Origin: Sphingopyxis sp.
GTDB taxonomy: Bacteria > Pseudomonadota > Alphaproteobacteria > Sphingomonadales > Sphingomonadaceae
Assembly: GCF_016704835.1 (NCBI RefSeq)
Contig: NZ_JADIZJ010000021.1
Coordinates: 62,001 to 126,000 of the forward strand
Reading direction: 5' to 3'
Length of the DNA stretch: 64,000 nucleotides
Position 1 is the first letter of the stretch; each line of letters opens with the position of its first letter. The translations under genes and the position numbers were made by a program. This document shows, piece by piece, positions 46,288 to 54,835 of this stretch. The notes beneath the pieces were generated by a model. That model saw only the letters and a list, made by a program, of their open reading frames with translations, had not been told where the DNA came from and searched no databases.

Positions 46288-47135
46288 GACTACGTTCCCT
46301 CCTCTTCGTCCCCGGCGACCGCCCCGAACGCTTTGCCAAGGCGGCGGCATCGGGGGCGGACGCGATCATCCTCGATCTGGAGGATTCGGTGTCACTCGCG
46401 AACAAGGATGCGGCGCGCCATGCGATTGCCGATTATCTGGCTGGCGCGCGCGAAGTCGTCACCTTGGTGCGCGTCAATCCGCTCGATGGACATATGACCG
46501 CCGCCGATGTCGCCGCGATCATCGCCGCACGCCCCGATGCGATCATGTTGCCAAAGGCCGAAGGCGCGCCGAGCATCGCGCAGCTCGATTTGATTTTGCG
46601 CAGCGAAGGCGCGGCCGACGCATCGCTGCCCCCCATCCTGCCGATCGCGACCGAAACCGCCGCGGCGATCTTCAACCTGGGCAGCTACCGCGAGACGAAG
46701 GACCGTCTGCTTGGGCTGACCTGGGGCGCCGAAGACCTGCCCGCCGCGATCGGAGCGACGGCTAGTCGCGAAACTGACGGCAGCTACACTGCGCCCTATG
46801 ACGTCGCCCGCGCGCTGACGCTGTTTGCCGCCCACGCCGCTGGCGTCGCCGCCATCGACACTGTGTTCCCAGCGATCAAGGACGAAGCAGGGCTTGCTGC
46901 TTATGCGGCGCGAGCACGGCGCGACGGGTTTACCGGCATGATGGCGATCCATCCGTCGCAGGTTGAACCGATCAACGCCGCCTTCACGCCCAGCTCCGAC
47001 GAAGTATCGCGCGCGCAGGCGATCGTTGATGCCTTCGCCGCCAGTCCGGGGGTCGGGGTGCTGCAGGTCGATGGCAAGATGGTCGATGCCCCGCACCTCA
47101 AACAGGCGAAGCATATTCTGTCGCTTGCAGACTAA
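46284..47135 (+). CDS. HpcH/HpaI-type CoA ester lyase (CitE/malyl-CoA lyase-like)
   Basis: 283 residues of the CitE/malyl-CoA lyase family, a Mg-dependent TIM barrel. It has MRLRSLLFVPGDRPERFAKA, IILDLEDSV, IATETAAAIFNLGSY and MMAIHPSQVEPIN. Relatives cleave citryl-, citramalyl- or malyl-CoA. It is the last gene of the operon and overlaps the MaoC stop. No classical HMG-CoA lyase is in the window, so cleavage of HMG-CoA or of a relative is a testable guess. Confidence 0.87.
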   Translation: MRLRSLLFVPGDRPERFAKAAASGADAIILDLEDSVSLANKDAARHAIADYLAGAREVVTLVRVNPLDGHMTAADVAAIIAARPDAIMLPKAEGAPSIAQLDLILRSEGAADASLPPILPIATETAAAIFNLGSYRETKDRLLGLTWGAEDLPAAIGATASRETDGSYTAPYDVARALTLFAAHAAGVAAIDTVFPAIKDEAGLAAYAARARRDGFTGMMAIHPSQVEPINAAFTPSSDEVSRAQAIVDAFAASPGVGVLQVDGKMVDAPHLKQAKHILSLAD

Positions 47136-47142
47136 GCGCTCG

Positions 47143-48654
47143 TCAGCCTTTTTTGCGCCGGAAAGGCCGGTGCCGCTTCGTCCAATCGCGCCCGCGGTGC
47201 CAGCTCTTTTTGAGCCCGCGCTCGGTAAAGCTTTCGAACATCGCATCAGGGCTGGTCGGGTCGAGCACTTCGTTGTTGGCAATGAATTCGTCGAGCGGTC
47301 CAGGGGCGACCAGATCGAGCAGTTCGAGCGAGCGACCGTCGCCGCGCATGGATTCGATCGTTTCGATCAATGATCCGGTACGCTCGAACGTCGCTGCGAT
47401 ATCTTTCTCGGTCACGCCCAAATGCTCGGCCATCAGGGACTCGCGAAGTCGCGCGATGACCGGCTCGACGCCCTTGTTCGCTGCCAGCGCCGCATCGATC
47501 GTGACGTCGCATTCGCTGTCGAGCCCCATCGACCGGTTGTTCAGGTTCGACGATCCGATCCGCAGCAAGCGGTCGTCGACGATCGCGGTCTTGGCGTGGA
47601 CATAGATGGGGTCGCCGCCCTTGGTATGCGGAACATAGACTTTCAGTCGGTCACCGTGCCGCGACTTGGCGATCGAGCGGACGAGTTGCACCCGCGCCGC
47701 GTCCATCGCCATCTGTTCGAGCCACCCGTCAGCCGTGAGCGGCATGACCATGACAAATTCGGGCGGATCGTCTTCGTCGAGCCGCGCCGCAATCGCCGCG
47801 GCGATCGCGCCGCTGGTGAAATATTGATTCTCGAAATAGATGAAGCGCTGCGCCCCGGCAATCATGTCGAGATAGAGCTGCGCATTCTCGCGCACCTCTT
47901 CGCGGCCATCATGTTTCGCGCTGTTGCGTGAGATGGCGACATCGACATCTTTGAAATCGGCTTCCAAATCGTCCGGCCAGTTCTCGCCCGCCCCACTCAG
48001 GTCACGGAGCGGCTTGTTCGTCGCGCGTTGCCAGCGTTCGTTGCCGAGTTCCGCGAGCGCGGTTCCGATCGGTCCCGACAGGATCATCGTCGAATCGTGC
48101 CAGGGCATATAGCGTTTGCCGTTGGGGCCGGTGCGCCGCGGGTCGTCGTCGACATGCTCGCGCGTGTCCCACCGCGTCGAACTGACATCGATACCGCCGC
48201 ATACCGCCAGATGATCGTCGAACACCGCGACCTTCTGATGGTGGCTGCACCCGACCGGGTGCGCGCTGTCGAGCCGGAAACTGATCGATTTGGTCATTTT
48301 CCAGCGCAGGATCATCGCCACGATCGATGGCACAAACAGATGTTTCAGCCCGCCGAAGTTCCAGCGTAAAATGTCGATGTCGCGCTTCGGCTGGTCCTTG
48401 GCGAGGCGAAGCAGATAATGGCCGAGCGATTCGCCTTTGCCCTGTTCGTCGGGGATTAACGGAATGCGCGGATCGAAGTCCCACCCGATCAGCAGGATCC
48501 GTTCCTGAGCGCCCGCCATCAACCGTTCGAGGAGTGCATAATAATCGGCGGCATCGACGATCATTCGCGCCTTGTTGGCGCGTTCGATGCGCCAGCAGTT
48601 TCGCCCTTCGACGACGATGGGGACCAAGGTCTGCGGGCGTTCGGGGTCGCTCAT
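47143..48654 (-). CDS. Phospholipase D family protein
   Basis: 503 residues with two HKD motifs, HHQKVAVFDD (first half) and HAKTAIVDDRLLRIGSSNLNNRS (second half). There is no signal peptide. PLD-family enzymes hydrolyse or transfer phosphatidyl groups; the length and layout match bacterial PLDs of the Streptomyces-like or PLD-toxin-like class only loosely. It converges on the CoA-ester lyase with a seven-base gap. The ATG at 48654 is preferred to an in-frame start 12 codons upstream. Confidence 0.87.
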   Translation of the reverse strand: MSDPERPQTLVPIVVEGRNCWRIERANKARMIVDAADYYALLERLMAGAQERILLIGWDFDPRIPLIPDEQGKGESLGHYLLRLAKDQPKRDIDILRWNFGGLKHLFVPSIVAMILRWKMTKSISFRLDSAHPVGCSHHQKVAVFDDHLAVCGGIDVSSTRWDTREHVDDDPRRTGPNGKRYMPWHDSTMILSGPIGTALAELGNERWQRATNKPLRDLSGAGENWPDDLEADFKDVDVAISRNSAKHDGREEVRENAQLYLDMIAGAQRFIYFENQYFTSGAIAAAIAARLDEDDPPEFVMVMPLTADGWLEQMAMDAARVQLVRSIAKSRHGDRLKVYVPHTKGGDPIYVHAKTAIVDDRLLRIGSSNLNNRSMGLDSECDVTIDAALAANKGVEPVIARLRESLMAEHLGVTEKDIAATFERTGSLIETIESMRGDGRSLELLDLVAPGPLDEFIANNEVLDPTSPDAMFESFTERGLKKSWHRGRDWTKRHRPFRRKKG

Positions 48655-48699
48655 CGCCGACGCCACGCATGGCGGCGGCGATCGTTCCATCGGGCGCGA

Positions 48700-50502
48700 T
48701 CAGGCGGCGTAAAATTGTTCCGGGGCCAGCGCCATCATCGCTTCGCTGCCCGCTTCGATCTTGCGGCGCAGCGACCCGGCGTCGGGCAGGAACCGTTCGC
48801 CAAAGTGGCGCGCGGTGACGAGCTTGGCTTCAAGGAACGCCTTGTTGCCGCGCCCTTCGGCGAGCGCCTTCTGCGCCGCTTCGGCCATCATCAGCCACAT
48901 CGAGCCCAGCGCGACGATCCCCATGATGTGCATATAGTGATGCGCACCGGCGCCGATATTGTTCGGGTTCGCCATACCGTTCTGCATGAACCACATCGTC
49001 GCGGCCTTGAGTTCGCCGTTCGCTTTTTCCAGCCGCGCGGCAAAGTCGGCGAGCGCTTCATTGTCCTTGGCGCGCGCGCATTCGGCGTCGATGATCGCAA
49101 AAAAGGCCTGGATGGCACGACCGCCGTTCTGCGCCAGCTTGCGCCCGACCAAGTCCATCGCCTGGACGCCGTTCGCGCCTTCGTAGATCATCGTGATGCG
49201 GGCATCGCGGACATATTGGCTCATGCCCCATTCTTCGATGTAGCCGTGGCCGCCGAACACCTGCTGCGCGTTGGTCGCGACGTCATAGCCCTTGTCGGTG
49301 CCATAGCCCTTGATCACCGGGGTGAGCAGGCTGACGAGGTCGTCGGCCTGCTGGCGCTCTTCCTCGGTCTCGGCAACGTGCGCCAGATCGACCTGCAAGG
49401 CGCCCCACAGGCACAGCGCACGCAACCCTTCGACGGTGGCCTTGGCATCCATCAGCATGCGGCGGACGTCGGGATGGACGAACAGCGGATCGGCTTTTTC
49501 CTGCGGGTCGGCCGGACCGGTGAGCGCGCGGCCCTGACGGCGATCCTGCGCATAGCGTACCGCATTCTGGAACGCGATGTCGGCCTGACCCAGCCCCTGA
49601 ATGCCGACGCCAAGCCGCGCGGCGTTCATCATCACGAACATCGCGGCGAGGCCTTTGTTCTCCTCGCCGACCATCCAGCCTCGCGCGCCATCATAGTTCA
49701 TCACGCAGGTCGAATTGGCATGGATGCCCATCTTGTGCTCGATCGAGCCGCATTGCAGCGCGTTGTGCTCACCCAGTGATCCGTCTTCGTTGACGAGGAA
49801 CTTCGGTACAATGAACAGCGAGATGCCCTTGACGCTGTCGGGCGCATCGGGGGTCTTGGCGAGCACCAGGTGGATGATGTTGTCGGTCAGGTCATGCTCG
49901 CCCGACGAGATGAATATCTTGGTTCCGGTGATCGCATGGCTGCCGTCACCATTCGGCACCGCCCGGGTGCGGATCAGACCAAGGTCGGTGCCGCAATGCG
50001 GCTCGGTGAGGTTCATCGTCCCGCCCCATTCGCCCGAAATCATCTTGGGTGCATAAAGGGCCTTCTGCTCGTCCGACCCCTTGACGAGAATTGCCGCAAC
50101 CGCGGCTTGGGTCAGCCCCGGGTACATCGCAAAGGCCTGGTTGGCGGCCATGCGATATTCCTCCACCGGAAAACCGACAATATGCGGCAGTCCTTGCCCG
50201 CCAAATTCCTCCGGCTGGGTCAGCAGCGTCCAGCCGGCTTCGCAATAGGCCTTGTAAGCCTCCTTGAAGCCCTTCGGCGTCGTCACCGATCCGTCGTTGT
50301 GGCGCGTGCAGCCCTCCAGATCGCCCGACTGGTTGATCGGGAACAGCACTTCCTCACAGAATTTGCCAGCCTCGGTCAGCACCGCCTCGATCATGTCGGG
50401 GGTCGCATTAGCGAAACCGGGCAGCTTCGCGTAGCGCTCGACCCCGAGCACATCATTGAGGAGGAAAAGGCTGTCTTGCACGGGGGCGCGATAGACGGGC
50501 AT
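48700..50502 (-). CDS. Acyl-CoA dehydrogenase of the long (600-residue) FadE/DmdC-like class
   Basis: 600 residues. N-terminal MPVYRAPVQDSLFLLNDVLG, the FAD-binding GGTMNLTEPHCGTDLG, and the C-terminal extra domain typical of the 3-methylmercaptopropionyl-CoA dehydrogenase-like group are present, with MIYEGANGVQAMDLVGRKLA. It oxidises an acyl-CoA of unknown chain. It is 52 bp downstream of a MerR regulator gene on the same strand, so the two likely form an operon. Confidence 0.9.
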   Translation of the reverse strand: MPVYRAPVQDSLFLLNDVLGVERYAKLPGFANATPDMIEAVLTEAGKFCEEVLFPINQSGDLEGCTRHNDGSVTTPKGFKEAYKAYCEAGWTLLTQPEEFGGQGLPHIVGFPVEEYRMAANQAFAMYPGLTQAAVAAILVKGSDEQKALYAPKMISGEWGGTMNLTEPHCGTDLGLIRTRAVPNGDGSHAITGTKIFISSGEHDLTDNIIHLVLAKTPDAPDSVKGISLFIVPKFLVNEDGSLGEHNALQCGSIEHKMGIHANSTCVMNYDGARGWMVGEENKGLAAMFVMMNAARLGVGIQGLGQADIAFQNAVRYAQDRRQGRALTGPADPQEKADPLFVHPDVRRMLMDAKATVEGLRALCLWGALQVDLAHVAETEEERQQADDLVSLLTPVIKGYGTDKGYDVATNAQQVFGGHGYIEEWGMSQYVRDARITMIYEGANGVQAMDLVGRKLAQNGGRAIQAFFAIIDAECARAKDNEALADFAARLEKANGELKAATMWFMQNGMANPNNIGAGAHHYMHIMGIVALGSMWLMMAEAAQKALAEGRGNKAFLEAKLVTARHFGERFLPDAGSLRRKIEAGSEAMMALAPEQFYAA

Positions 50503-50554
50503 GGGAAATCCTTCTGAAAATCAGCTTCGCAATGTCACTTGCCTGGGGAGAGGC

Positions 50555-50986
50555 TCAACCGACCTTCTGGCCGGCGTCGACTTTCTTCACCATATCGATG
50601 AACCGCGACAGTTCTTCGACAGCGCTGTCGATGTCGTCCCGCTGCCGCTGCAACAAGCCGATGCGCTGTTCGCATTTCTCGATCGTCACCTGGCGCTGCA
50701 GCTTGCGGCCGTCGCCGACGTCGTACAGGTCGATCATTTCGCGAATGTCGGCCAGGCTGAACCCCGTTCGCTTGGCGCGCAGGATCCACGCCAGCCGCGC
50801 CCGGTCACGTTTCGAATAGATGCGCGACAATCCCTTGCGCGACGGGCTGATCAGCCCTTCATCCTCATAGAAACGCAGCGCACGCGCGGTGACGCCGAAC
50901 TCGGTCGACAAGTCGGTGATGCTGAATTGTTCGCGCCCCAGATGATCGGGCGTATCGATATGGGCGTGGCCATATGGTTCGGTCAT
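50555..50986 (-). CDS. MerR-family transcriptional regulator
   Basis: 143 residues. The helix-turn-helix is FSITDLSTEFGVTARALRFYEDEGLISP; the dimerising coiled coil follows (IEKCEQRIGLLQRQRDDIDSAVEELSRFI). It has no metal-binding cysteines. The family member next to acyl-CoA dehydrogenases is often of the LiuR type that controls acyl-CoA breakdown. It sits behind a perfect MerR-type palindrome and upstream of the fadE-like gene, so it likely controls its own operon. Confidence 0.9.
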   Translation of the reverse strand: MTEPYGHAHIDTPDHLGREQFSITDLSTEFGVTARALRFYEDEGLISPSRKGLSRIYSKRDRARLAWILRAKRTGFSLADIREMIDLYDVGDGRKLQRQVTIEKCEQRIGLLQRQRDDIDSAVEELSRFIDMVKKVDAGQKVG

Positions 50987-51006
50987 GCCGCTGAAACTAG
51001 TTTCCG

Positions 51007-51022
51007 TTGACGTGAACGTCAA
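51007..51022 (-). promoter_or_regulatory. MerR-type operator/promoter upstream of the MerR-fadE pair
   Basis: TTGACGTGAACGTCAA has 7-bp perfect arms (TTGACGT and ACGTCAA) around a 2-bp centre, 20 bp upstream of the MerR start at 50986. On the minus strand it reads TTGACGTTCACGTCAA and so contains a consensus -35 (TTGACG). MerR regulators act from such a site inside the promoter spacer. Confidence 0.6.
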
Positions 51023-51052
51023 GACCGGCAAATCGGGGCGCATTGAGCGAGC

Positions 51053-51592
51053 TCAGACCCCGCAAGGTTGTTGCATATTGCCTTGTCGATCGCGGATCTG
51101 CAAGCCCCGCGCATCGTCCACCGACCAGCTGGCGCGCGGCAGTCGCAAACCCGAAAGCGACACACGTGCTGGACACAATTTCTTGCATTGGGGCGGCAGG
51201 CTGCCCGGGAGGCGCAGCTCTTCCTCCTCTTCCCGCACCAACACGTCGCAGTCTTCCGCCCCGGCGAAACGCATGCGCCACCCTTCGCCTTCGCGCGCCA
51301 TCGTTCCGCTGGCCGAACAGGACAAGGTGGTCCCAAAAGCCGCCGTGACCGCAAACCGCCACTGCCCCGGTCCGTCGGGAACGACACACATCGCATCGCG
51401 GCCCAGATCGTGCGAGCGTTCGAACACACCGACCGGCGTCTCGGCGTCCGGATTCACGACCCTGCGTTCGCGCGCGGCGATTTCCAGCGGGCTGTCGGCG
51501 TCGATCCCCTGCCCGCTCCGATCCGGCGCAGGCCGCTCACACCCGCCGATTAGCAGGATGCCCAGCACCAGTGCGAGCTTAGCTCTGCGCAT
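51053..51592 (-). CDS. Conserved lipoprotein of unknown function
   Basis: 179 residues. A lipoprotein signal (LALVLGILLIGGCERP) gives a lipidated Cys near residue 18. The mature region has five further cysteines (DAMCVVPD, TLSCSASG, EDCDVLV, PQCKKLCP) and an acidic run EEEEELRLPG. I do not recognise the family. The start overlaps the end of hisI by about 14 bases, so it is probably co-transcribed with hisI. Confidence 0.7.
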   Translation of the reverse strand: MRRAKLALVLGILLIGGCERPAPDRSGQGIDADSPLEIAARERRVVNPDAETPVGVFERSHDLGRDAMCVVPDGPGQWRFAVTAAFGTTLSCSASGTMAREGEGWRMRFAGAEDCDVLVREEEEELRLPGSLPPQCKKLCPARVSLSGLRLPRASWSVDDARGLQIRDRQGNMQQPCGV

Positions 51593-51959
51593 CATCGTCC
51601 AGAAACGTCAGAGCGCCGTCCGCTTCGACCCGGCGATAAAAGCACGACCGGCGCCCGGTATGGCAAGCCGGGCCGGCGGGTATCACACGCAGCAACAACG
51701 CATCCTGATCGCAGTCGACGCGCATCTCGACCAGCGTCTGCCCGTTGCCCGACGTCTCGCCCTTGCGCCACAGCGCCGCGCGCGATCGCGACCAGAAATG
51801 CGCCTGCCCCGTCGCCTGCGTTAGCTCGATCGCCTCGGCATTCATATGCGCGACCATCAGCAGCACGCCGGTTTCGGCATCGATGACGATTGCGGTTACC
51901 AGTCCCGCTGCGTCAAAACGCGGGAGGAAATGATCAGTGGCGTCGCGGTGGTCGTCCAT
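51579..51959 (-). CDS. hisI: Phosphoribosyl-AMP cyclohydrolase
   Basis: 126 residues, the single-domain HisI. Metal-binding Asp82, Asp84 and Asp86 are in VDCDQDALLL, with Cys83 between them; the second Cys pair is in GPACHTGRRSCFY (Cys99 and Cys106). It opens the ring of phosphoribosyl-AMP in the third step of histidine synthesis. It stands apart from other his genes here. Confidence 0.93.
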   Translation of the reverse strand: MDDHRDATDHFLPRFDAAGLVTAIVIDAETGVLLMVAHMNAEAIELTQATGQAHFWSRSRAALWRKGETSGNGQTLVEMRVDCDQDALLLRVIPAGPACHTGRRSCFYRRVEADGALTFLDDDAQS

Positions 51960-52100
51960 GCCCCGCGCTTTAGAGCAGGTGCAGAGCTGCTGTCACCCCG
52001 TCGTTGACGCCCACCATGACAATATCGTGAATAGGGGGGCGACATTTGCGTTTGCCGTCCCTATATGCGCGCCAGTCACTGCCCTCGCTGCTGGACCATC

Positions 52101-53558
52101 ATGCTCACCACAAACCCTTTCGACGACGACAAGCTCCGTGAGGAGTGCGGCGTCTTTGGTATTCACGGCGCCGACAGCGCCGCCGCGGTTGTCGCGCTCG
52201 GCCTGCATGCCTTGCAGCACCGGGGCCAGGAGGCCGCGGGGATCACCGCCTTCGACGGCAAGGAATTCCACACCCACCGTGCGATGGGCCATGTCGCGGG
52301 CAATTTCGACCGCGACGAGATCATGCGCCAGTTGCAGGGCGGATCGTCGGTGGGGCATGTCCGCTACTCGACGACCGGCGAGACCGCGCTGCGCAACGTC
52401 CAGCCGTTGTTTGCAGACCTGTCGACCGGCGGTTTCGCGGTGGCGCATAATGGCAATATTTCCAACGCGACAGCGCTCAAAAAGGTGCTCGTCCGCCGCG
52501 GTTCGATCTTTCAGTCGACCAGCGATACCGAGGTGATCATCCACCTCGTCGCGACGTCGAGCTATCGTTCGCTGCTCGACCGGTTCATCGACGCGCTGAA
52601 GCAGGTCGAGGGTGCCTATTCGCTGATCTGCCTGACTGCCGAGGGGATGATCGGCTGCCGCGACCCGCTCGGTATCCGTCCACTGGTTATCGGCAAGCTC
52701 GGCGACGCGCATATTCTGGCATCAGAAACCGTCGCCCTCGACGTCGTCGGTGCCGAATTCGTCCGCTCGGTTGAACCGGGCGAACTGGTAATCGTCCGCG
52801 ACGGCCAGCTCACCACGCACCGCCCCTTCGCCGCGCAATCGGCGCGGCCGTGCATCTTCGAATATGTCTATTTTTCGCGGCCTGATTCGATCGTCGATGG
52901 CACCAGCGTCTATTCGGTTCGCAAGGCCATCGGCGCCGAACTGGCGCGCGAAAACCCTGTCGATGCCGACCTGATCATCCCGGTCCCCGATTCGGGAACG
53001 CCCGCCGCGATCGGCTATGCGCAGGAATCGGGTATCCCGTTCGAACTCGGTATCATCCGCTCGCACTATGTCGGCCGCACCTTCATCCAGCCGGGCGACA
53101 AAGTCCGCCATTTGGGCGTCAAGCTGAAGCACAACGCCAACCGCGCGCTGATCGCCGGCATGCGGATCGTGCTGATCGATGATTCGATTGTGCGCGGCAC
53201 GACCAGCCTGAAGATCGTCCAGATGATGCGCGATGCCGGCGCTGCCGAAGTCCATATGCGCATCGCCAGTCCGCCGACGCAGCACAGCTGCTTCTATGGC
53301 GTCGACACCCCCGAACGCGCCAAGCTGCTCGCGGCGCAGATGACCGTCGGCCAGATGGCAAATTTCATCAACGCCGACAGCCTGTCGTTCGTCACCATCG
53401 ACGGCCTCTACCGCGCGCTGGGCGAAGCAAAGCGCACCGACGACGCCCCGCAATATTGCGATGCCTGCTTTACCGGCGATTATCCCACCACGCTCACCGA
53501 TTTCGACGAGCATGGGTTAGAGGACCAATTTTCACTGCTTGCCGAACGAGTTGTCTGA
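52101..53558 (+). CDS. purF: Amidophosphoribosyltransferase
   Basis: 485 residues. A 15-residue propeptide (MLTTNPFDDDKLREE) precedes the catalytic Cys16 of CGVFGIHG, which becomes the N-terminal nucleophile after cleavage. The phosphoribosyltransferase loop is IVLIDDSIVRGTTSLKIV. It commits PRPP and glutamine to purine synthesis. The ATG at 52101 is favoured by the propeptide. The SDR gene follows after four bases. Confidence 0.95.
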   Translation: MLTTNPFDDDKLREECGVFGIHGADSAAAVVALGLHALQHRGQEAAGITAFDGKEFHTHRAMGHVAGNFDRDEIMRQLQGGSSVGHVRYSTTGETALRNVQPLFADLSTGGFAVAHNGNISNATALKKVLVRRGSIFQSTSDTEVIIHLVATSSYRSLLDRFIDALKQVEGAYSLICLTAEGMIGCRDPLGIRPLVIGKLGDAHILASETVALDVVGAEFVRSVEPGELVIVRDGQLTTHRPFAAQSARPCIFEYVYFSRPDSIVDGTSVYSVRKAIGAELARENPVDADLIIPVPDSGTPAAIGYAQESGIPFELGIIRSHYVGRTFIQPGDKVRHLGVKLKHNANRALIAGMRIVLIDDSIVRGTTSLKIVQMMRDAGAAEVHMRIASPPTQHSCFYGVDTPERAKLLAAQMTVGQMANFINADSLSFVTIDGLYRALGEAKRTDDAPQYCDACFTGDYPTTLTDFDEHGLEDQFSLLAERVV

Positions 53559-53562
53559 CATC

Positions 53563-54297
53563 ATGACTATCAAGACTGAAGACCTGGCGGGCCAGGTTGC
53601 GCTCGTCACCGGGGCGAGCCGTGGCATCGGCGAAGCGATTGCCGCAGCGTTGGCAGCACGCGGCGCGCATGTCGTGATCACCGCGCGCACCGCGGGCGGG
53701 CTCGAAGCGCTTGAGGATCGCATCCACGAGGCGGGCGGCGCCGCGACGATCGCGCCGCTCGACCTGACCGACGGTGACAGTATCGCGCGCCTCGCCAGCG
53801 CGATGGCCGAACGCTGGCAGCAGCTCGACATGCTGGTCCTTAATGCCGCGATGCTCGGCACGCTGACCCCCGTCGCGGCAATCGACGGCAAGGAATTCAA
53901 CAAGCTGCTGACGCTCAACCTCATCGCGCAGCAGGCGCTGATCGCCAATTTCGACCCGCTGCTGCGCAGCGCTGCGAACGGGCGCCTGCTCGCGCTGTCG
54001 AGTGGCGTTGCCCGCGAACCGCGCGCCTATTGGGGCGCTTACGCCGCGTCGAAAGCGGCATTCGAGACGCTGGTGACCAGCTATGGCGCTGAAATGCGCA
54101 ACATCTCGACCGTGCGCACTGCCATTCTCGATCCCGGCGGCACGCGCACCCAGATGCGCGCGCGCGCCTATCCCGGCGAAGACGCAAAAAGCATCAAGGA
54201 ACCCGCGGCCGTCGGTGAGTTCGTCGCCGGGCTGATGGTCGACGGCTTCGACAGCACCGCCTTTCACGCTTTGCCCAAGGTCATGGAAAAGGCTTAA
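53563..54297 (+). CDS. Short-chain dehydrogenase/reductase
   Basis: 244 residues. The Rossmann motif is VALVTGASRGIGEAIA, NAA follows, and the catalytic YxxxK is YAASK with the upstream Ser in LLALSSG. An NAD(P)-dependent oxidoreductase of unknown substrate. It starts four bases after purF, so it is likely on the same transcript; the functional link is not clear. Confidence 0.88.
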   Translation: MTIKTEDLAGQVALVTGASRGIGEAIAAALAARGAHVVITARTAGGLEALEDRIHEAGGAATIAPLDLTDGDSIARLASAMAERWQQLDMLVLNAAMLGTLTPVAAIDGKEFNKLLTLNLIAQQALIANFDPLLRSAANGRLLALSSGVAREPRAYWGAYAASKAAFETLVTSYGAEMRNISTVRTAILDPGGTRTQMRARAYPGEDAKSIKEPAAVGEFVAGLMVDGFDSTAFHALPKVMEKA

Positions 54298-54358
54298 CGC
54301 CATTTTTGTTTTCCGGCACTAAGGGAGCCGGATAAGACGGGTTTGCAAGGGCGCAGCT

Positions 54359-54748
54359 ATGACCAAGGATATTTTGCGATCGGCGATCGCGGCGGTGATC
54401 GGCATCGTCGTCGCCTTCGGGCTGATCTGGCTGGCGCAATATGCCGGTAGCGAAATTTCCCCGTCCGAATATGACGTCGAGACTGGCGAAATCTTGATCC
54501 CGATCGGATCGACGATCGCGTTGATTGTCGGCTGGTTCATCGGCACCTTTGCCGGCGGCTGGCTCGCGATGCGCATTTCGGCAGGCACTGGCGCCGGCTG
54601 GATCGTCGCGGGGTCGGTGATTGGCGCTGCGCTTTATCGCGCCGTGACCCTCGCCGATGCGTGGTGGATCATGGCGCTGGGCGTTGCGATTCCGCTTGCC
54701 GCCGTTTGGCTGGCGCAGCGCGCGACGGCGATCGTGGCCGACACATAG
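54359..54748 (+). CDS. Hypothetical membrane protein
   Basis: 129 residues with about four helices: AIAAVIGIVVAFGLIWLAQY, IPIGSTIALIVGWFIGTFAG, GWIVAGSVIGAALYRAV and IMALGVAIPLAAVWLAQR. A conserved layout of small inner-membrane proteins, not recognised further. It lies between the SDR and the convergent beta-lactamase-like gene, with a palindromic repeat after its stop. Confidence 0.6.
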   Translation: MTKDILRSAIAAVIGIVVAFGLIWLAQYAGSEISPSEYDVETGEILIPIGSTIALIVGWFIGTFAGGWLAMRISAGTGAGWIVAGSVIGAALYRAVTLADAWWIMALGVAIPLAAVWLAQRATAIVADT

Positions 54749-54749
54749 C

Positions 54750-54831
54750 CGTCGCCCCGGCGAAGGCGCGGCCGCCGGAAGTTTACACAGCGCCTCCCGA
54801 CCAGGCAACCGCCCCGCCAGTGGGGGCGACG
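54750..54831. repeat. Palindromic repeat between convergent genes
   Basis: CGTCGCCCC (54750-54758) and GGGGCGACG (54823-54831) are perfect inverted arms about 80 bp apart. Inner GC-rich arms also pair. The repeat is of the same kind as at 35541. It lies between two stop codons and could end both transcripts. Confidence 0.6.
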
Positions 54832-54835
54832 TATT

